Notes under the pieces: model-generated
The model's input: the letters and a program-made list of their open reading frames with translations, nothing else
Databases searched by the model: none
Told to the model about the DNA's origin: nothing
Program-made: the position numbers and the translations under genes
From: Cetobacterium sp050033475
Lineage (GTDB): Bacteria > Fusobacteriota > Fusobacteriia > Fusobacteriales > Fusobacteriaceae
Length of the DNA: 64,000 bases
Assembly: GCF_050033475.1 (NCBI RefSeq)
Contig: NZ_CP188320.1
Span: 124,001 to 188,000, forward strand
Reading direction: 5' to 3'
In this document: piece after piece, positions 15,207-23,741 of the stretch
How the letters are laid out: every line of letters starts with the position of its first letter
Numbering within the stretch: position 1 is the first letter of the stretch

Positions 15207-15958
15207 TGGGCTTAAGGGTAGAAAATATTGGAAAATCTTTTTTCAATAAGGGACAGGAAAAGATAGTATTGAAAAATATTGATTTGAATATAAAGGATGG
15301 GGAATTTGTAACTCTTTTAGGACCTTCAGGATGTGGAAAAACAACTTTACTAACTATAATAGCTGGCTTTCAAAGTGCTGAAGAGGGGCATATATATTTA
15401 GGAGAGAAAAAAGTATCTAAACCTGGGCCTGATAGAGGATTTGTATTTCAAGATTATGCTCTTTTTCCTTGGATGACAGTGGGAGATAATATTGTTTATC
15501 CTTTGAAAATACAGGGAGTATCTAAGGAAAAAAGAGATGAAAAACTTCAGGAATTATTGGAATTGGCTGGATTAAAGGGAAATGAAAATTTATTTCCCCA
15601 TGAAATATCTGGAGGAATGAAACAGAGAACAGCCTTTGTGAGAGCCTTGGCAGGAAATCCAGAAGTTTTGTTGATGGATGAACCTCTAGGAGCTATAGAT
15701 TTTCAAATGAGAAATAAAATTCAAAGGGAATTGGAAGAGTTGTGGCTTAAAACAAAAAAAACTGTGGTTATGGTAACCCACGATATAGATGAAGCATTAT
15801 TCTTAAGTGATAGGGTAATAGTTATGTCTAGAGAAGAGGGGAAAATATTGAGAGATTTAAGAGTTCCTTTGAAAAGAACTCGAGATAAGGAATCTTTAGA
15901 ATATTTGGAGCTAAAAAAAGAACTTACAGAATTATTAGAGAGGGCTTTAAGGGGATAA
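15206..15958 (+). CDS. saoA: ABC transporter ATP-binding protein SaoA
   Basis: 250 aa. TauB/SsuB-type ATPase with Walker A GPSGCGKTT (about 39-47), Q-loop 'GFVFQDYALFPWMTV', signature 'EISGGMKQR', Walker B 'VLLMDEPLGAID' and H-loop 'VMVTHDIDEAL'. It energises SaoP for import of the ligand held by the two binding proteins. I chose ATG 15206, which overlaps the saoP stop (TAATG) and follows GGAGGT by 10 nt, over the upstream GTG at 15188, which sits on the ribosome site. Confidence 0.85.
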   Translation: MGLRVENIGKSFFNKGQEKIVLKNIDLNIKDGEFVTLLGPSGCGKTTLLTIIAGFQSAEEGHIYLGEKKVSKPGPDRGFVFQDYALFPWMTVGDNIVYPLKIQGVSKEKRDEKLQELLELAGLKGNENLFPHEISGGMKQRTAFVRALAGNPEVLLMDEPLGAIDFQMRNKIQRELEELWLKTKKTVVMVTHDIDEALFLSDRVIVMSREEGKILRDLRVPLKRTRDKESLEYLELKKELTELLERALRG

Positions 15959-15959
15959 A

Positions 15960-16580
15960 ATGAATATAGATAAATATAGAGAACTATCTGAAGATGAGCA
16001 AAGAGCTAGATTTCTCCTGATGGAAGAAACCATAGGTAGGGGAATGATATCTTTGGCAGAGGGGAAAAAATTACTTTTAGAAAATAAATTTTCTTCTGAT
16101 ATATATGAAAGTTTAAAAGAGAAGGAAGTATTTGTAGAAATTGATGGAAATATTGGATATATCTATCCAGTTTCTGGATTTCCAACTCATCACAGGGTAA
16201 AAAGAGCTGACGGAAAGGAATTTTATGCCATGTGTGCAGTGGATGCTCTTGGAACATATAAAACTTTTTATCAGAATATAGAGATAGAATCTATTTGTTC
16301 AGAAACAGGGGAAAAAATTCAGGTGGTTATAGAAGAGGGAGAAATTGTAAAATATTCTCCAGAAAATATCCATGTACTTCATGTGGATTTGGATAAATTT
16401 AAAAATTGGGCAGCCAACTGCTGAAATATTATGAACTTTTTCCGTGGGAAAAAAGAGATGAAGGACTGGGTAGAAAAAATGGGGATAGATAAAGAGAGTG
16501 TTTTTTATTTAGACCTTAGGGAAGCCTTAGAGGTTGGAGAGAATCTTTTTGGGGTTGATAAAAAATTTGGAAAATTATAA
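15960..16580 (+). CDS. saoL: MerB-like organometal lyase selenoprotein SaoL (Sec155)
   Basis: 206 aa when UGA at 16422-16424 is Sec, close to MerB (about 212 aa). 'KEFYAMCAVDALG' matches MerB 'RRLYAWCALDTL' (catalytic C96 and D99), 'SICSETGEKI' matches the C117 region, and the part after the UGA, 'NIMNFFRGKKEMKDWVEKMG...REALEVGENLFGVDKKF', matches the MerB C-terminus ('[20 protein letters not shown]...HEAFGLGQEF'). Spacings C92-C113 (21) and C113-U155 (42) equal MerB C96-C117 and C117-C159, so Sec replaces catalytic Cys159, with C154 before it. It should break carbon-metal bonds in the cytoplasm. A hairpin at 16436-16455 fits SECIS. MerB facts are from memory. Confidence 0.82.
16436..16455 (+). 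promoter_or_regulatory. SECIS-like hairpin of saoL
   Basis: CTTTTTCC-GTG-GG followed by the A-run and G: eight base pairs with one bulged A, GUG loop, loop 19 nt after the UGA at 16422-16424. Confidence 0.6.
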
Positions 16581-16592
16581 GGAGGATATAAA

Positions 16593-17741
16593 ATGGATCA
16601 AAAACTAGAAGCTAAATTTCAAGAATTTTCAGAGGCAAGAAGAAATGGATTTTTAAGGGTAAAGGAATTTAAGGATCAAGGAAAAAATATAGTTGGGATA
16701 TTTTGTACATATACACCAAAGGAATTAGTTTATGCAGCGGGAGCTTATCCTGTTTCGTTATGTTCAATAAGTGAGGAGACAATACCAGCAAGTGAGAAAC
16801 ATTTACCTAAAAATCTATGTCCTCTTATTAAGGCAAGCTATGGTTTTGCTCTAACAGATAAATGTCCATATATGTATTTTTCAGATTTAGTAATTGGAGA
16901 AACAACATGTGATGGTAAGAAAAAAATGTATGAATATTTAGGAGAATTAAAGGATGTTCATGTGATGCAATTACCTCATAACAATGAAAATATCTATGCA
17001 AAAAAATTATGGGAAGAGGAAATAAGAGTTCTTCAAAAGAAACTTGAAGAAAAATTTAACACAGAAATTACAGAGGAAAAATTAAAGGAAAGTATCAGAC
17101 TTTGCAATGAGGAAAGACAAATTTTAAAGGAATTTTATTCCTTAGGAAAATTAGTTCCACCTCCAATTTCTGGTTATGAAATGCAAAAAGTTTTACAGGG
17201 AGTAAATTATACCTTTGATAAACATGAGCAAAATGAAAATGTAAAAAAATTAATAGCTGATTTAAAGGCAAAACATGAAAGAGGAGAAAGTACAGTTTCT
17301 CCAGATGCTCCAAGAATTTTAATAACAGGATGTCCATTAGGTGGAGTTGTAGATAAAATTATAAAACCTATAGAGGAAGCTGGAGCTGTGGTTGTAACTT
17401 TTGAAAACTGTAGTGGAGCAAAAAATCTAGAGGAGTTAGTTGATGAAACAATAGATCCAATTGTTGCTCTAGGGGAAAAATATTTAAATATTCCATGTTC
17501 TATTATGAGTCCAAATAGAGGAAGAAATGAATTAATAGAAAGATTAGTTGAGGAATATAAGGTTGACGGAGTTATTGAAGTTGTTTTACAATCATGTCAT
17601 ACCTATGCAGTGGAAACTCATAGTGTAAGAAGATTTTTAAATGAAAGAGATATTCCATTTATGTCCCTAGAAACTGACTATTCACAAAGTGACAATGGAC
17701 AAATAAAAACAAGAATGGAAGCATTTATTGAGATGCTATAG
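16593..17741 (+). CDS. Double-cubane-cluster reductase (HgdB/BcrC-like)
   Basis: 382 aa of the 2-hydroxyacyl-CoA dehydratase D-component superfamily, in the single-subunit YjiM/double-cubane-cluster protein branch. Motifs: 'IVGIFCTYTPKELVYAAGAYPVSLCS', 'LPKNLCPLIKASYGF', 'VIGETTCDGKKKMYE', 'RILITGCPLGG', 'VVLQSCHTYAVETHSVRRFL'. Conserved cysteines in these segments would ligate a [4Fe-4S]2 double cubane. Family members perform ATP-dependent low-potential reductions of small molecules once charged by an activase, encoded next. It starts 12 nt after saoL with AAGGAGGATATAAA, so it may be the last part of the SAO transcript. The substrate is unknown. Confidence 0.8.
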   Translation: MDQKLEAKFQEFSEARRNGFLRVKEFKDQGKNIVGIFCTYTPKELVYAAGAYPVSLCSISEETIPASEKHLPKNLCPLIKASYGFALTDKCPYMYFSDLVIGETTCDGKKKMYEYLGELKDVHVMQLPHNNENIYAKKLWEEEIRVLQKKLEEKFNTEITEEKLKESIRLCNEERQILKEFYSLGKLVPPPISGYEMQKVLQGVNYTFDKHEQNENVKKLIADLKAKHERGESTVSPDAPRILITGCPLGGVVDKIIKPIEEAGAVVVTFENCSGAKNLEELVDETIDPIVALGEKYLNIPCSIMSPNRGRNELIERLVEEYKVDGVIEVVLQSCHTYAVETHSVRRFLNERDIPFMSLETDYSQSDNGQIKTRMEAFIEML

Positions 17742-17753
17742 TTTGGAGGAAAC

Positions 17754-18518
17754 ATGTATTATACAGGAATAGATATAGGTTCAACTGCTGCAAAGATTGC
17801 AGTATTTAAGGATGAAAATTTACAGGAAACTTTTACATTACCTACAGGATGGAGTTCTGTAGAAACAGCCATGAGAATAAAAGAGATATTGGAAGAAAAG
17901 GGAATAAATTCTGAGGAAAATAAAGTTGTAGCAACTGGTTATGGGAGAGTTGCAGTTCCCTATGCAAATAAAGTGGTAACAGAGATAACTTGTCACGGGG
18001 CAGGAGCTAAATTTATTTTTGATAATGAGGATATGGCTGTAATTGATGTTGGTGGACAGGATACTAAAATAATTGAAGTTGAACGGGGAATGATAAATAA
18101 TTTCTATATGAATGATAAATGTTCTGCAGGAACAGGAAGATTTTTAGAAGTTATGGCAAATATTTTAGGCGTAGATTTGAAAAATTTATCTCTTTTAGCA
18201 AAAGATGGAGCGGGAATTAGCATAAGTTCCATGTGTACAGTTTTTGCTGAAAGTGAGGTTATAAGTTTAATTGGAGCAGGAACAAAGAAGGAAGATATTG
18301 CCTATGGAGTTATAAATTCTGTGGTAAATAAAGTTGCTTCTATGTGTAGTAAGGTTGGAGAAAATACAGACTACTATTTAACAGGGGGACTTTGTGAAAA
18401 TGATTATTTTTTACAGGAGTTGTCTAAAAAATTAAAAAGTCCTGTTAAAACTTCTGAAAAGGCAAGATATGCCGGTGCAATAGGAGCGGCTCTTCTAGCA
18501 AAAAAAATAAAAAGATAA
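17754..18518 (+). CDS. ATP-dependent activase of the double-cubane reductase (BcrAD/BadFG family)
   Basis: 254 aa ASKHA ATPase. Phosphate-1 loop 'GIDIGSTAAKIAVF' (5-18), phosphate-2 loop 'VIDVGGQDTKII' (about 96-107), cluster cysteines C123 ('DKCSAGTGRFLEVMA') and C161 ('SSMCTVFAESEVISLI'), and adenosine motif 'YYLTGGLCEND'. In the dimer the two cysteines of each subunit share one [4Fe-4S] cluster, which fires electrons into the partner reductase on ATP hydrolysis. Single-domain length equals HgdC/YjiL. It lies 12 nt after its partner with a GGAGGAAAC ribosome site. Confidence 0.88.
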   Translation: MYYTGIDIGSTAAKIAVFKDENLQETFTLPTGWSSVETAMRIKEILEEKGINSEENKVVATGYGRVAVPYANKVVTEITCHGAGAKFIFDNEDMAVIDVGGQDTKIIEVERGMINNFYMNDKCSAGTGRFLEVMANILGVDLKNLSLLAKDGAGISISSMCTVFAESEVISLIGAGTKKEDIAYGVINSVVNKVASMCSKVGENTDYYLTGGLCENDYFLQELSKKLKSPVKTSEKARYAGAIGAALLAKKIKR

Positions 18519-18585
18519 AGTAAAAGGATAAAAAAGAACTCTCTTGTAAAGATTACTGAAGAAAATTTTTGCTGGAGGTTTTAAA

Positions 18586-19359
18586 ATGAAACTTGAAAAT
18601 GAATATAATTTAAAGGGTATGACAGCAATTATAACTGGAGCAGGAAATGGAATCGGAAAAGCTTGTGCTTTGATGTTAGCTAGAGCAGGGGTAAATATCG
18701 TAGCTAGCGATTTAGATAAAGTTTCAGCAGACAATACAGCCATTGAGTCTAGAGGGTTTGGAGTAAAGGCCATTGGAGTAAAATGTAATGTTACAGTTGA
18801 GAGTGATTTAGAAAATTTAGTTAAAGAAGCTATAAAGGAATTTGGAACTGTTAATATTTTAATTAATAACGCCGGTGGAGGTGGAGGAGGAAGAGAAAAG
18901 TTTGAAGAGTTAACTTGGGACTATTTAAATAAAATTTATACTTTAAATGTGTTCAGTATATATAAACTTTCTCAACTTTGTATTCCACACATGAAGGCCA
19001 GCGAGTATGGTTCTATTGTAAATATAAGTTCTATGGCCTCTGTAATGGCAACACACAATATGAGCGTTTATGGAAGTTCAAAAGCAGCCATTAATCAGCT
19101 AACTAAGTATATGGCAGTTGACCTAGGACCATTTATAAGAGTCAATGCCATAGCACCAGGAGCTATAAAAACAGATGCATTAAAATCAGTATTGACACCA
19201 GAAATAGAAGAAAAAATGTTAAGAAAAACACCAATGAAAGTTCTCGGAGAGCCAGATGATATAGCAATGGCTGCTCTATATTTTGCCAGTCCAATGTCTA
19301 AATGGGTAACAGGACAAGTTTTACAAGTTAATGGTGGAGGAGAACAAGATTTAGACTAG
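18586..19359 (+). CDS. hdhA: 7-alpha-hydroxysteroid dehydrogenase (SDR family)
   Basis: 257 aa classical short-chain dehydrogenase: 'ITGAGNGIGKA' cofactor loop, 'NNAGGGGG', catalytic S149, Y162 and K166 ('SMASV...YGSSK'), and 'IAPGAIKTDALKSVLTPEIEEKMLRKTP', which follows E. coli HdhA almost word for word ('APGAILTDALKSVITPEIEQKML'). It would oxidise the 7-alpha hydroxyl of bile acids with NAD(P). The ribosome site is GGAGGTTTTAAA; a strong terminator follows. It is separated from the activase by 67 nt and may belong to the same transcript. A relative acting on another steroid or hydroxyacid is possible. Confidence 0.75.
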   Translation: MKLENEYNLKGMTAIITGAGNGIGKACALMLARAGVNIVASDLDKVSADNTAIESRGFGVKAIGVKCNVTVESDLENLVKEAIKEFGTVNILINNAGGGGGGREKFEELTWDYLNKIYTLNVFSIYKLSQLCIPHMKASEYGSIVNISSMASVMATHNMSVYGSSKAAINQLTKYMAVDLGPFIRVNAIAPGAIKTDALKSVLTPEIEEKMLRKTPMKVLGEPDDIAMAALYFASPMSKWVTGQVLQVNGGGEQDLD

Positions 19360-19367
19360 TGAAGAAG

Positions 19368-19396
19368 CTTTCCCAGGAATGGGAAAGTTTTTTTTT
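19368..19396 (+). terminator. Rho-independent terminator after hdhA
   Basis: CTTTCCCA-GGAA-TGGGAAAG with a run of nine T. It ends the long rightward unit that begins at about 10.6 kb. Confidence 0.88.
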
Positions 19397-19469
19397 GTAC
19401 AGTATAAGTGGAAATTATTTGTAAACTGTGATAAACTAAAAAGAGCTTTATTTGTGAATGGAGGAATAG

Positions 19470-20993
19470 ATGAAAAAGAGGATTGTAGCAGTTTTAATGG
19501 CTTTTGCTCTTTTAGGTTTAGGAGGTTGTTCCGATGAAAAACCTGAGCAAAACACTAGAATGGTTGTACCCATAAAAGTTGGATTTAATTCAATAGCACC
19601 GGATACAGATTTTTCAGCTGCAACAAAGGAAGTTATAAGAAATATGAATGCTGGATTAATGAGATTTGATCCAGATACAAGAACTCTAGTTCCAGGACTA
19701 GCAGAAAGTTATACAGTTACAGATGATGGAAGAACTTATACTTTTAAATTGAGAGATAATTTAAAATTCCATAATGGAAAAACAATTACAGGGGAAGATG
19801 TAAAATACTCCTTTGAAAGAGTTTCTGGTTTAAAAACTGGAAAACCAATAGTTGGAGATTGGAATAAAAATTTAAAAGATGTAAAAGTAATAGATGATAA
19901 AACAGTGGAAATTGATATAAAGGATGGAGCACAAAAAAGTTCTGATATTTATAATATTGCCGATGTGGCAATTATTCCAAATGGAATTTCAGAGCAGGAA
20001 TTGGAAAAACATCCAATCGGAGCGGGACCTTATAAGTTTGTAGAATATATTCCAGGTCAAAAAATAGTTTTAGAAGCATTTAATGACTATTATTTGGGAG
20101 CTCCAGATGTGAAGGAAGTTGAATTTAAAGTTTATAAGGAAGGGGCAGGAAGAATTTTATCTTTCAAAAATGGAGAGATAGATTATTTACCTCTAGATGT
20201 AGAATCTTTAAAGGAGATTCAAAAGGATAAAAATGTACATATTGTTTCTAGTTTAGGAAATGATGTGAATGTTTTATATCTAAATAATTCCTTTAAACCT
20301 TTCCAAGATAAAAGAGTTCGTCAGGCTATTTGGGAAGCTATTGATATTCAAAGAATTATTAAGGGATTGGCTTTACCAGAGGCGGCTCAGTTAGGATCTC
20401 ATATGTCTCCTTACTTAAAGGAATTTTATGAAAATGGATTACAAAATAAATATCCATATAATCCAGAAAAAGCTAGAGAATTATTAATGGAAGCTGGATA
20501 TAATAATAATTTATCCTTTACATTAACTACTATTTCTGAGAATACCTTTGAAAATGATATGGCCTTATTTATAAAGGAAGATCTGGCAAAGGTTGGAGTT
20601 ACAGTAAATGTAAATCCTATTCCTTGGGGACAGTATTTACCAGAGGTATATAAGCAACATAAATATGAAGCAGCTCTTTTAAGAGTAGCGGGATATCCAG
20701 ATCCACATAGAATTCTTCAAAGATATGAAACAAGATATTCTTCAAATATGGGAGAATATTCAAATTCAGAGGTTGATCAACTATTGGTTAAGGCAAGTAA
20801 AACCTATGATCAGCAGGAAAAAATAAAAATTTATAAAAAAATACAGGATATATTAAATGAAGATATAGCAGCGGTTTATCTTATGGACCAAGGGGTTTCA
20901 GTGGCCCTATCTCCAAGATTTATTGGGTATAAAACATATCCCTATGCTTACATTGATATATCAAGTATAAAAATAAAAAAAGATACCAAGTAG
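19470..20993 (+). CDS. Dipeptide/oligopeptide-type ABC substrate-binding lipoprotein
   Basis: 507 aa. The lipoprotein signal 'MKKRIVAVLMAFALLGLGGC' has Cys20 as lipid site. The body is an SBP_bac_5 (DppA/OppA/NikA) fold: 'PGLAESYTVTDDGRTYTFKLRDNLKFHNGKTITGEDVKYSFERV', 'PIGAGPYKFVEYIPGQKIVLEAFNDYYLGAPDVKEVEFKV', 'VRQAIWEAIDIQRIIKG'. The first gene of a complete five-gene importer (19470-24438). Ligand not deducible: peptides are likely, but glutathione, nickel chelates or others use the same fold. Confidence 0.85.
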   Translation: MKKRIVAVLMAFALLGLGGCSDEKPEQNTRMVVPIKVGFNSIAPDTDFSAATKEVIRNMNAGLMRFDPDTRTLVPGLAESYTVTDDGRTYTFKLRDNLKFHNGKTITGEDVKYSFERVSGLKTGKPIVGDWNKNLKDVKVIDDKTVEIDIKDGAQKSSDIYNIADVAIIPNGISEQELEKHPIGAGPYKFVEYIPGQKIVLEAFNDYYLGAPDVKEVEFKVYKEGAGRILSFKNGEIDYLPLDVESLKEIQKDKNVHIVSSLGNDVNVLYLNNSFKPFQDKRVRQAIWEAIDIQRIIKGLALPEAAQLGSHMSPYLKEFYENGLQNKYPYNPEKARELLMEAGYNNNLSFTLTTISENTFENDMALFIKEDLAKVGVTVNVNPIPWGQYLPEVYKQHKYEAALLRVAGYPDPHRILQRYETRYSSNMGEYSNSEVDQLLVKASKTYDQQEKIKIYKKIQDILNEDIAAVYLMDQGVSVALSPRFIGYKTYPYAYIDISSIKIKKDTK

Positions 20994-20996
20994 CAG

Positions 20997-21959
20997 GTGA
21001 GTAAATTGAATTATTTAAAGAAGATTTTATCAGCCTTAAGTACAGTATTCATTACTTCCCTAATTATATTTTTACTATTTGAATTATTACCAGGAGATCC
21101 AGTACTAGCCAGAATGGGAGTAGAAAGCGATCCAATAGTAGAAGCTAGATTAAGAGAGGAATTTGGTCTGTCACAACCTGTTTATATGAGATTTTTTAAA
21201 TGGATATATCAGGTGTTAAAGGGAAATTTAGGAAATTCTTTTTCTTATTCCAATTATACAGTTTTAGAATTGATAAAATCGAGAGTACCAACAACATTAA
21301 CTATTACCTTGGGAACATTATTGATAGTTTTAATAGTTTCTATTCCCTTGGGAAGTTTATTAGCAAGAAAGCAAGAAAAAAAATCCTTTAGATTGCTTAA
21401 AATATTTTCACAGGTTGGATTTTCAATTCCAAGTTTTTGGGTTGCAATAATTTTAATGTATATTTTTTCATTGAAATTAAAGCTATTGCCAACAGTGGGA
21501 ACTGTGAACTGGTCTAGATATCCAATAACAACAATAAAATCCTTAGTACTACCAATTTTAACCCTTAGCATAAGTAAGGTTCCCTTGGTGAGTCATTATC
21601 TTTCTAATAGTATGCTAGAAGAAAGTCATAAGGATTATGTGAGAGTTGCTAAAAGTAAAGGTTTATCCATGGATGAAATTTTTAAGAAACATATTTTAAG
21701 AAATTCCTTAATAAGCGTTATAACAATAATTGGAATGATAAGTATTTATCTAGTAACTGGAACCATTGTTATAGAAAATGTTTTTGCATTACCAGGATTA
21801 GGGACTTTACTAGTAGAAGCTATAAATAGAAAGGATTATCCACTGGTACAGGGGATAGTGCTTTATATAAGTATTGCAGTAATATTTATAAATTTCATTG
21901 TGGATATTGCATATTCCATAGTAGATCCTAGAATTAGAAAAAGGGGATTGAAAAAATGA
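20997..21959 (+). CDS. Peptide-type ABC permease, DppB-like
   Basis: 320 aa with six predicted membrane helices. 'LLFELLPGDPVLARMG' near the N-terminus, 'GLSQPVYMRFFKWIYQVLKGNLGNSF' and the EAA loop 'HKDYVRVAKSKGLSMDEIFKKHILRNSL' are typical of DppB. The start may be GTG 20997 or TTG 21006; AGGTGA at 20995-21000 is better spaced for the TTG. Stop overlaps the next gene by 4 nt (ATGA). Confidence 0.88.
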   Translation: MSKLNYLKKILSALSTVFITSLIIFLLFELLPGDPVLARMGVESDPIVEARLREEFGLSQPVYMRFFKWIYQVLKGNLGNSFSYSNYTVLELIKSRVPTTLTITLGTLLIVLIVSIPLGSLLARKQEKKSFRLLKIFSQVGFSIPSFWVAIILMYIFSLKLKLLPTVGTVNWSRYPITTIKSLVLPILTLSISKVPLVSHYLSNSMLEESHKDYVRVAKSKGLSMDEIFKKHILRNSLISVITIIGMISIYLVTGTIVIENVFALPGLGTLLVEAINRKDYPLVQGIVLYISIAVIFINFIVDIAYSIVDPRIRKRGLKK

Positions 21960-22759
21960 AAATAAGAGAGAATACAAATTTAAAAATAGGTGTCACAATA
22001 ATAGGAATATTATTTGTAGTAATGATAATAAGTTTATTTTGGACACCCTATGATCCTTACTATATAAATGAATTAAATAGATTGCAACCACCTAGTTTTG
22101 CCCATCCCTTAGGGACGGATTATTTAGGAAGAGATTTATTATCAAGAATAATGATAGCTTCTCAAAGTGCTTTCTATGTAGGAGTTCTTTCAGTTGCCAT
22201 TGGGGGAACTATTGGAACTTCTCTAGGTGTTATTTCAGGATATTTTGGAGGATGGATAGATGAAATTTTATCTAAAATAACAGATGCCTTCATGGCAATT
22301 CCTTCAATATTATTTCTATTGGTTATAATAACTGTTTTAGGTAAGGATTTACAAAATACAGCTATTTCCATAGGAATTTTAAATATTCCTACATTTTTTA
22401 GAATGAGTCGTGGAAAAGTTATGGAAGTAAAAAATTTACCATATATAACTTGGGCTAAAATTATGGGAGTAAAGGAATTCAGAATTATATTTGCACATAT
22501 TCTTCCAAATATTTTTTCAACAATAATTGTGATAGGGGCTCTATCCTTTTCAAGTGCTATTCTTACAGAAGCTAGTTTAAGTTACTTGGGAATGGGAGTA
22601 AATCCTCCTCAACCAACATGGGGAGAAATAATATTTAGAGCTCAGGAGTATTTAAGTGTAAATCCTTATTATGCTTTAGTTCCAGGAGTATTAATAAGTT
22701 TAGTAGCCATTGGATTTAATCTGTTGGGCGAAGGAATTAAAGATTATATAAGAAGGTAG
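21956..22759 (+). CDS. Peptide-type ABC permease, DppC-like
   Basis: 267 aa with six helices. 'PSFAHPLGTDYLGRDLLSRIMIASQSAFYVG' is the DppC/OppC N-terminal signature, and 'PYITWAKIMGVKEFRIIFAHILPNIFSTIIV' is the EAA loop. The end 'VAIGFNLLGEGIKDYIRR' corresponds to the family ending 'N.LGD.LRD..DP' without its last few residues. Confidence 0.88.
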   Translation: MKIRENTNLKIGVTIIGILFVVMIISLFWTPYDPYYINELNRLQPPSFAHPLGTDYLGRDLLSRIMIASQSAFYVGVLSVAIGGTIGTSLGVISGYFGGWIDEILSKITDAFMAIPSILFLLVIITVLGKDLQNTAISIGILNIPTFFRMSRGKVMEVKNLPYITWAKIMGVKEFRIIFAHILPNIFSTIIVIGALSFSSAILTEASLSYLGMGVNPPQPTWGEIIFRAQEYLSVNPYYALVPGVLISLVAIGFNLLGEGIKDYIRR

Positions 22760-22760
22760 G

Positions 22761-23741
22761 ATGAAAATGGAACTTTTAAAAATAGAAAACTTAGCCATAG
22801 AAGAAATTTCTAAAATTAAAAGAATAGTTGTTGATGAAATAAATTTTACTTTAAAAAGTGGAGAAACCTTAGGAATAGTTGGAGAAAGTGGAAGTGGAAA
22901 AACTGTGACTGCCATGAGTATTTTAAAATTATTATCCAATGATTTAAAGGTTTCCAAGGGAAAAATAATTTTCGATGGAGAGGATATTAGTACTTTTTCA
23001 GAAGAAGAAATGGAAAAAATCAGAGGAAATAAACTTTCTGTGGTTTTTCAAAATCCAATAAGTTCTTTGAATCCTCTGATGAAAGTTGGAAAACAGATAT
23101 CAGAAGTTATTGAAAGACATAATGAAATTTCTAAGGAAGAGGCCAAGGACCAAGTTTTAGAAATTTTAAAGGATGTTGGTTTTGAAGAGGAAGCAGAGGA
23201 AATATATAATAGATATCCTCACGAGCTTTCAGGAGGCCAAGGACAAAGAATTGGAATTGCCATGGCTGTTGCTAATAAACCAAAGTTAATAATTGCAGAC
23301 GAGCCTACAACGGCCTTAGATAAGCATATACAAGAACAGATCTTAGAATTATTAAAAAATATTCAAAAGAAATATAATAGTGCAATTATTTTTATTTCCC
23401 ATGATTTAGGAATTGTAAGAAGAATTACCGATAGAGCAGTTGTAATGTATTTTGGACAAATTGTAGAAATCGGAGAAACTCAAGAAATTTTTAAAAATCC
23501 AAAACATCCTTACACTAAGGGACTTTTAGATTCCTTACCTGAAAACTTCAGAAGAGGTGAAAGAATAAAGGTAATGAAGGGAACAATACCTAGTATAAAT
23601 GATAAAATAGAGGGATGTTTTTTTTCTCCAAGATGCCCTAGGGCCACTGAAAAATGTAGAAAAGAAAGAATCAAACTAGAAAAGTTTGAGGATAGAATTA
23701 TAAGATGTATCAATCCTTTAAAGGAAGTAGAAAATGACTAA
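22761..23741 (+). CDS. Peptide-type ABC ATPase, DppD-like
   Basis: 326 aa. Walker A GESGSGKT, signature 'LSGGQGQRIGIAMAV', Walker B 'LIIADEPTTALD', H-loop 'ISHDLGIV', and a full C-terminal oligopeptide extension with 'GCFFSPRCPRATEKC', whose cysteines can bind an iron-sulfur cluster in DppD/OppD proteins. It overlaps the next ATPase gene by 8 nt. Confidence 0.88.
   Translation: MKMELLKIENLAIEEISKIKRIVVDEINFTLKSGETLGIVGESGSGKTVTAMSILKLLSNDLKVSKGKIIFDGEDISTFSEEEMEKIRGNKLSVVFQNPISSLNPLMKVGKQISEVIERHNEISKEEAKDQVLEILKDVGFEEEAEEIYNRYPHELSGGQGQRIGIAMAVANKPKLIIADEPTTALDKHIQEQILELLKNIQKKYNSAIIFISHDLGIVRRITDRAVVMYFGQIVEIGETQEIFKNPKHPYTKGLLDSLPENFRRGERIKVMKGTIPSINDKIEGCFFSPRCPRATEKCRKERIKLEKFEDRIIRCINPLKEVEND

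Noticed and set aside
13714..16580. Frameshifts or nonsense mutations (pseudogenes) as explanation for the internal UGA codons
   Set aside because: All interruptions are UGA, none UAA/UAG, the frame continues with family-conserved sequence on both sides, and each has a hairpin at SECIS distance.
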